Of a stretch of 42,199 bases of DNA, positions 37,937-42,199 are shown in pieces. The translations under genes and the position numbers were made by a program. How positions within the stretch are numbered: the first letter of the stretch is position 1; each line of letters begins with the position of its first letter. The stretch is from an uncultured Collinsella sp. (lineage in GTDB: Bacteria > Actinomycetota > Coriobacteriia > Coriobacteriales > Coriobacteriaceae), in assembly GCA_905209455.1 (NCBI GenBank), contig CAJLTA010000018.1:1-42199 (forward strand), written 5' to 3'. The notes under the pieces are model-generated. The model saw nothing but the letters and a program-made list of their open reading frames with translations. It was not told where the DNA came from and searched no databases.

Positions 37937-38974
37937 ATGGGTAAGTACATCGTTAAACGTGTGCTTCAGTTCATCCCGGTATTTTTGGGCGTTACGCTGA
38001 TTCTGTTCGCCCTTCAGAATATCGTGCCGGGAGATCCGATCAAGCTGATCGGTGGAGACAAGGCTCTGTCCCCCGAGGTGGAGCTTCAGCTTCGCGTCCG
38101 CTATCACCTGGTCCAGTCGGACGAGGACGGCAACGCGATCCTTGACGAGAACGGCGACCCCGTTCAAACGTCGCTCGTGGACCGTTACTTGTATTACATG
38201 AACGGCCTGCTTCATGGCGATCTGGGCAATTCGTATCAGCGCAAGCTGCCGGTTACGGAAATTTTTGCCCAGAAGTATCCGTATACGGTCAAACTTGCCG
38301 CGTGCGCCATCGTGCTCGAGGCAATCATGGGTATCGGTGCGGGTATCATTTCGGCGGTAAAGCGTTATTCCTTCTGGGATATTTTGGTAACGCTCACCAC
38401 GTCGATCCTCGTTGCGGTCCCGGCCTTCTGGCTCGGTATGTTGCTGCAGCTGTTCTTTGGCGTCATCCTCAAGGACGCTACGGGCGGTGCAATCTCCATG
38501 CCGATCTCGGGTGCCGGCGGTTCCAGCTCTCAGTATCAGGATTGGATGCACTATGTGCTTCCGACCATTACGCTGGCTTCGGTTTCGACCGCTTATGCCG
38601 CCCGCATTATGCGCTCGCAGCTGCTTGACGTCATGAACCAGGATTACATCCGTACGGCAAAGGCCAAGGGTCTCTCCAATCGCGCGATCATCGTCAAGCA
38701 TGCGCTTAAGAATGCACTCATCCCCGTCGTTACCTATATTGGTGTCGACTTTGGTGGCATGCTTTCGGGCGCCATCCTGACCGAGACGGTTTTTAACTGG
38801 CCCGGTATCGGCTATGAGGTCTATCGCGCCATTAGCATGCGTGACTGGCCCATCGTTATGGGCGGCGTTACGCTCATCGTCGTCGTCGTCATGGTGATTA
38901 ACCTGCTCGTCGACATTAGCTATGCATTCCTCGACCCGCGCATCCGCCTTGGCGGTCCGTCGGATAAGGCCTAA
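37937..38974 (+). CDS. oppB: Oligopeptide ABC transporter permease, OppB type
   Basis: First membrane subunit of the second importer, 345 residues. It starts with YIVKRVLQFIPVFLGVTLILF, the usual OppB/DppB first helix, followed by NIVPGDP. A periplasmic insert after the first helix (residues about 45-80, rich in Asp) is longer than in the SatB-like protein. The EAA loop is QDYIRTAKAKGLSNRAI and the C-terminus is LDPRIRLGG. AGGGGAG precedes ATG 37937. oppC begins 14 nt after its stop. Confidence 0.93.
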   Translation: MGKYIVKRVLQFIPVFLGVTLILFALQNIVPGDPIKLIGGDKALSPEVELQLRVRYHLVQSDEDGNAILDENGDPVQTSLVDRYLYYMNGLLHGDLGNSYQRKLPVTEIFAQKYPYTVKLAACAIVLEAIMGIGAGIISAVKRYSFWDILVTLTTSILVAVPAFWLGMLLQLFFGVILKDATGGAISMPISGAGGSSSQYQDWMHYVLPTITLASVSTAYAARIMRSQLLDVMNQDYIRTAKAKGLSNRAIIVKHALKNALIPVVTYIGVDFGGMLSGAILTETVFNWPGIGYEVYRAISMRDWPIVMGGVTLIVVVVMVINLLVDISYAFLDPRIRLGGPSDKA

Positions 38975-38988
38975 GGGAGGTACGTCTC

Positions 38989-39924
38989 ATGCAGGAAACT
39001 GATTCTCAGTCTCAGGAGCAGGCTACCGCCACCAAGGCCGCATCTGCTCCCGCCAAGTCCCGCACGCTGTGGGGTGACGCTTTTAAGCGTCTTCGCAAGA
39101 ACAAGCTCGCCGTTATCGGTGTCTGCTGGATCATCATCGTCGTTTTGGTTGCCCTGACCGCAGATCTGTGGGCTAAGCCCTGGCTCGGTTCGCCGACGGC
39201 TTCCGACTCGACCACCATGGCCGAGACGTCGCTGTTGGCTCCGTGTGCAGAGCACCCGTTTGGCACCGACGCCCTTGGTCGCGACATTCTCGTCCGCGTT
39301 ATCTACGGTGCACGCGTTTCGCTGTCCGTCGGCATTATGGCCACCGCGATCTCCACGGTGATCGGTCTGGTCATGGGTGCTCTGGCCGGTTTCTACGGCG
39401 GGATCTGGGATACGATCATCATGCGCTGTGCGGACATCTTCCTGGCGTTCCCGTACGTGCTGTTCGTTGTCGCCATGATCGCCGTTATCGGCCGTGGTCT
39501 TCAGAACGTCTTTATCGCCATCGGTATTCTCGGCTGGCCTTCGATTGCGCGCGTCTTCCGCTCTGCAATCTTGACGGTCAAAGAAAACGACTATGTTGAC
39601 GCTGCGCGCGCGATGGGTGCATCTGATGCTCGTATCGTAGTGCGTCACATCTTCCCGAACTCCGTCGCCTCCATCGTGGTCTACGCGACCATGAACATTG
39701 GTGGCGCCATTCTGACCGAGTCCGCTCTGTCCTTCCTCGGCATGGGCGTTATTCCGCCTACGCCTTCGTGGGGCTCCATGATTCAGGACGGTCAGCAGTA
39801 TCTTCTGACTGCTCCCTGGATGATGATCATGCCCGGTCTGGCAATTCTCTCGACGGTGCTCGCCTTCACCCTGCTGGGTGACGGTCTGCGCGACGCCCTC
39901 GACGTCAAGATGAAGGACGCATAA
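38989..39924 (+). CDS. oppC: Oligopeptide ABC transporter permease, OppC type
   Basis: Second membrane subunit, 311 residues. A cytosolic N-terminal tail rich in Ala, Gln and Ser (about 30 residues) precedes the OppC signature FKRLRKNKLAVIG and first helix. HPFGTDALGRDIL is the conserved OppC segment, and the EAA loop is NDYVDAARAMGASDAR. Unlike satC it ends after the permease domain (GLRDALDVKMKDA), so the two operons differ in architecture. AAGGGAGG precedes the start. oppD follows after 2 nt. Confidence 0.94.
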   Translation: MQETDSQSQEQATATKAASAPAKSRTLWGDAFKRLRKNKLAVIGVCWIIIVVLVALTADLWAKPWLGSPTASDSTTMAETSLLAPCAEHPFGTDALGRDILVRVIYGARVSLSVGIMATAISTVIGLVMGALAGFYGGIWDTIIMRCADIFLAFPYVLFVVAMIAVIGRGLQNVFIAIGILGWPSIARVFRSAILTVKENDYVDAARAMGASDARIVVRHIFPNSVASIVVYATMNIGGAILTESALSFLGMGVIPPTPSWGSMIQDGQQYLLTAPWMMIMPGLAILSTVLAFTLLGDGLRDALDVKMKDA

Positions 39925-39926
39925 GG

Positions 39927-41017
39927 ATGAAGAAGAACAAGAACTATGTGGACCTGAAGGACCAGCCGGTTCCCGAGGGCCAGCATCTGCTCGAGGTCGA
40001 TGACCTTAAGATGTATTTCCATACCGAGGATGGTGTCGTTCGCGCTGTCGACGGTGTGTCCTACACGCTCGATCGCGGCGAGACCCTGGGTGTCGTCGGT
40101 GAGTCCGGCTCCGGTAAGTCCGTGACCGCCATGACCATCATGGGCCTCATCTCGATGCCTCCGGGAAAGATCGAGGGCGGCGACGTTCGCTATCGCGGTC
40201 GTTCTATCCTCGAGATGACCGAGGAAGAGATGCAGCACATTCGCGGAAACGACATCGCGATGATCTTCCAGGATCCTATGACCTCCTTGAACCCGGTCTA
40301 TAAGATCGGCAAGCAGGTGGGCGAGGGCCTTCGTCTGCACCGTGGCTACTCCAAGCAGGAGGCGCTCAAGCGCGCTACCGAGCTTTTGGACCTCGTGGGT
40401 ATCCCCGAGCCCGAGAAGCGCGTCAATGAGTATCCGCACCAGTTCTCCGGCGGTATGCGTCAGCGTGTCATGATCGCTATGGCTCTTGCCTGCGATCCCG
40501 ATATCCTGATTGCCGACGAGCCCACGACGGCTCTGGACGTTACCATTCAGGCTCAGATTATCGAGCTCATGCAGGAAATGCAGGAGAAGAACGGCAACGC
40601 CATCATCATGATTACCCATGACCTGGGCGTCGTTGCCGATATGGCCGATAAGATCATGGTTATGTACGCCGGCCGTCCCGTCGAGTTCGGTACTGCTGAG
40701 GAAATCTTCTACGAGAGTCGCCACCCCTACACCTGGGGCCTTATCCGCTCCATCCCGGAGCAGGCCATCGAAGAGAAGAAGCCGCTTACGCCGATTCACG
40801 GCAACCCGCCTTCGCTCATGAACCTGCCTGAGGGCTGCGTGTTCTCGCCTCGTTGTCCCTATGCGACGGACAAGTGCCGCAAGCAGCGCCCCGAGCGCGT
40901 TGTCACCGAGTCTGGTCATTACTCTGCGTGCCACTACTCCGGTGACCCCGAGTTCCTCAAGAACGCTCCTGAGACGTCCCGTACGCGCAAGGATTCCAAG
41001 AAGGGAGGCGAGGCGTA

Positions 41018-41018
<1 letters not shown>
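39927..41018 (+). CDS. oppD: Oligopeptide ABC transporter ATPase, OppD type
   Basis: First ATPase of the second importer, 363 residues. Walker A GESGSGKS (58-65), Q-loop IFQDPMTSLNP, signature FSGGMRQR, Walker B ILIADEPTTALD and H-loop ITHD are intact. The C-terminal oligopeptide-transporter region carries the clustered cysteines CVFSPRCPYATDKC and a later CHYSG, typical of OppD/DppD. The stop and the oppF start share one base (TAATG), so translation is coupled. Together with OppF it should power import through OppBC. Confidence 0.95.
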
Positions 41019-42046
<1,028 letters not shown>

Positions 42047-42103
42047 TCGGTTGTTCTCGTCCGGGCCCGCCCTGAAGTTACTTTTCAGAACGTCCTCGGA
42101 CAT

Positions 42104-42148
42104 GCAAGAAACCCCCGCTGCGAACTTCGTGCGGCGGGGGTTTCTTGC
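42104..42148. terminator. Terminator after oppF
   Basis: A perfect 15-bp inverted repeat, GCAAGAAACCCCCGC (42104-42118) and GCGGGGGTTTCTTGC (42134-42148). The T-rich arms can serve both strands. The remaining 51 bp to the window edge show no gene. Confidence 0.9.
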
Positions 42149-42199
42149 GTCCTGACGCTCCTATTTGGCAAGGTGTTTTTTAGAATCCATTTTGCGCTC

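Overview
The window reads as a chromosomal segment of a moderately GC-rich, Gram-positive actinobacterium of the class Coriobacteriia, most like Collinsella. That assignment is an inference from codon style, from whiA next to rapZ, from uvrC, rapZ, whiA, gap, pgk, tpiA and secG lying in actinobacterial order, and from Tat-type lipoprotein signals on both solute-binding proteins. I see no rRNA, tRNA, CRISPR array, insertion sequence or phage gene.

Layout. 1-3.7 kb: coaE, a membrane-anchored lytic transglycosylase and uvrB on the plus strand. 3.75-9.9 kb: a minus-strand block with an LtaS-like phosphoglycerol transferase, then an Mrp/NBP35-type Fe-S carrier ATPase and two flavoproteins. 10-17.8 kb: uvrA, a YbaK-type deacylase, murJ with a long acidic N-terminal extension, and uvrC. 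All three excision-repair genes thus lie within 16.4 kb.

17.8-28.6 kb holds a sialic-acid uptake and breakdown island: a Dpp/Opp-type ABC transporter of four genes with a permease-ATPase fusion (SatABCD-like), two tandem CE7/AXE1-family hydrolases of which the second has lost its nucleophilic serine, a NanA-like aldolase, a ROK kinase (NanK) and NanE. The expected flow is uptake of sialic acid, possible de-O-acetylation, cleavage to ManNAc and pyruvate, phosphorylation, and epimerisation to GlcNAc-6-P. No sialidase, nagA or nagB is in the window. The island sits between uvrC and rapZ, which are close neighbours in other Actinobacteria. Every junction in the island with a real intergenic gap carries a GC-rich hairpin.

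28.6-35.9 kb: rapZ and whiA (yvcK, usually between them, is absent), the glycolytic cluster gapA-pgk-tpiA-gpmI, and secG. A 10-nt operator-like sequence (TAAAACGTTT) occurs both at the promoter of the sialic-acid operon and upstream of gapA, so the two may share a regulator. 35.9-42.2 kb: a second, complete five-gene oligopeptide ABC operon, closed by a strong terminator at the right edge.

Most promising for new biology: the CE7 enzyme/pseudoenzyme pair inside a sialic-acid operon, the triple DETAVFL-type motif in the MurJ extension, and the possible shared operator linking sialic-acid uptake to glycolysis. All functions are read from motifs and context; no database search was possible.
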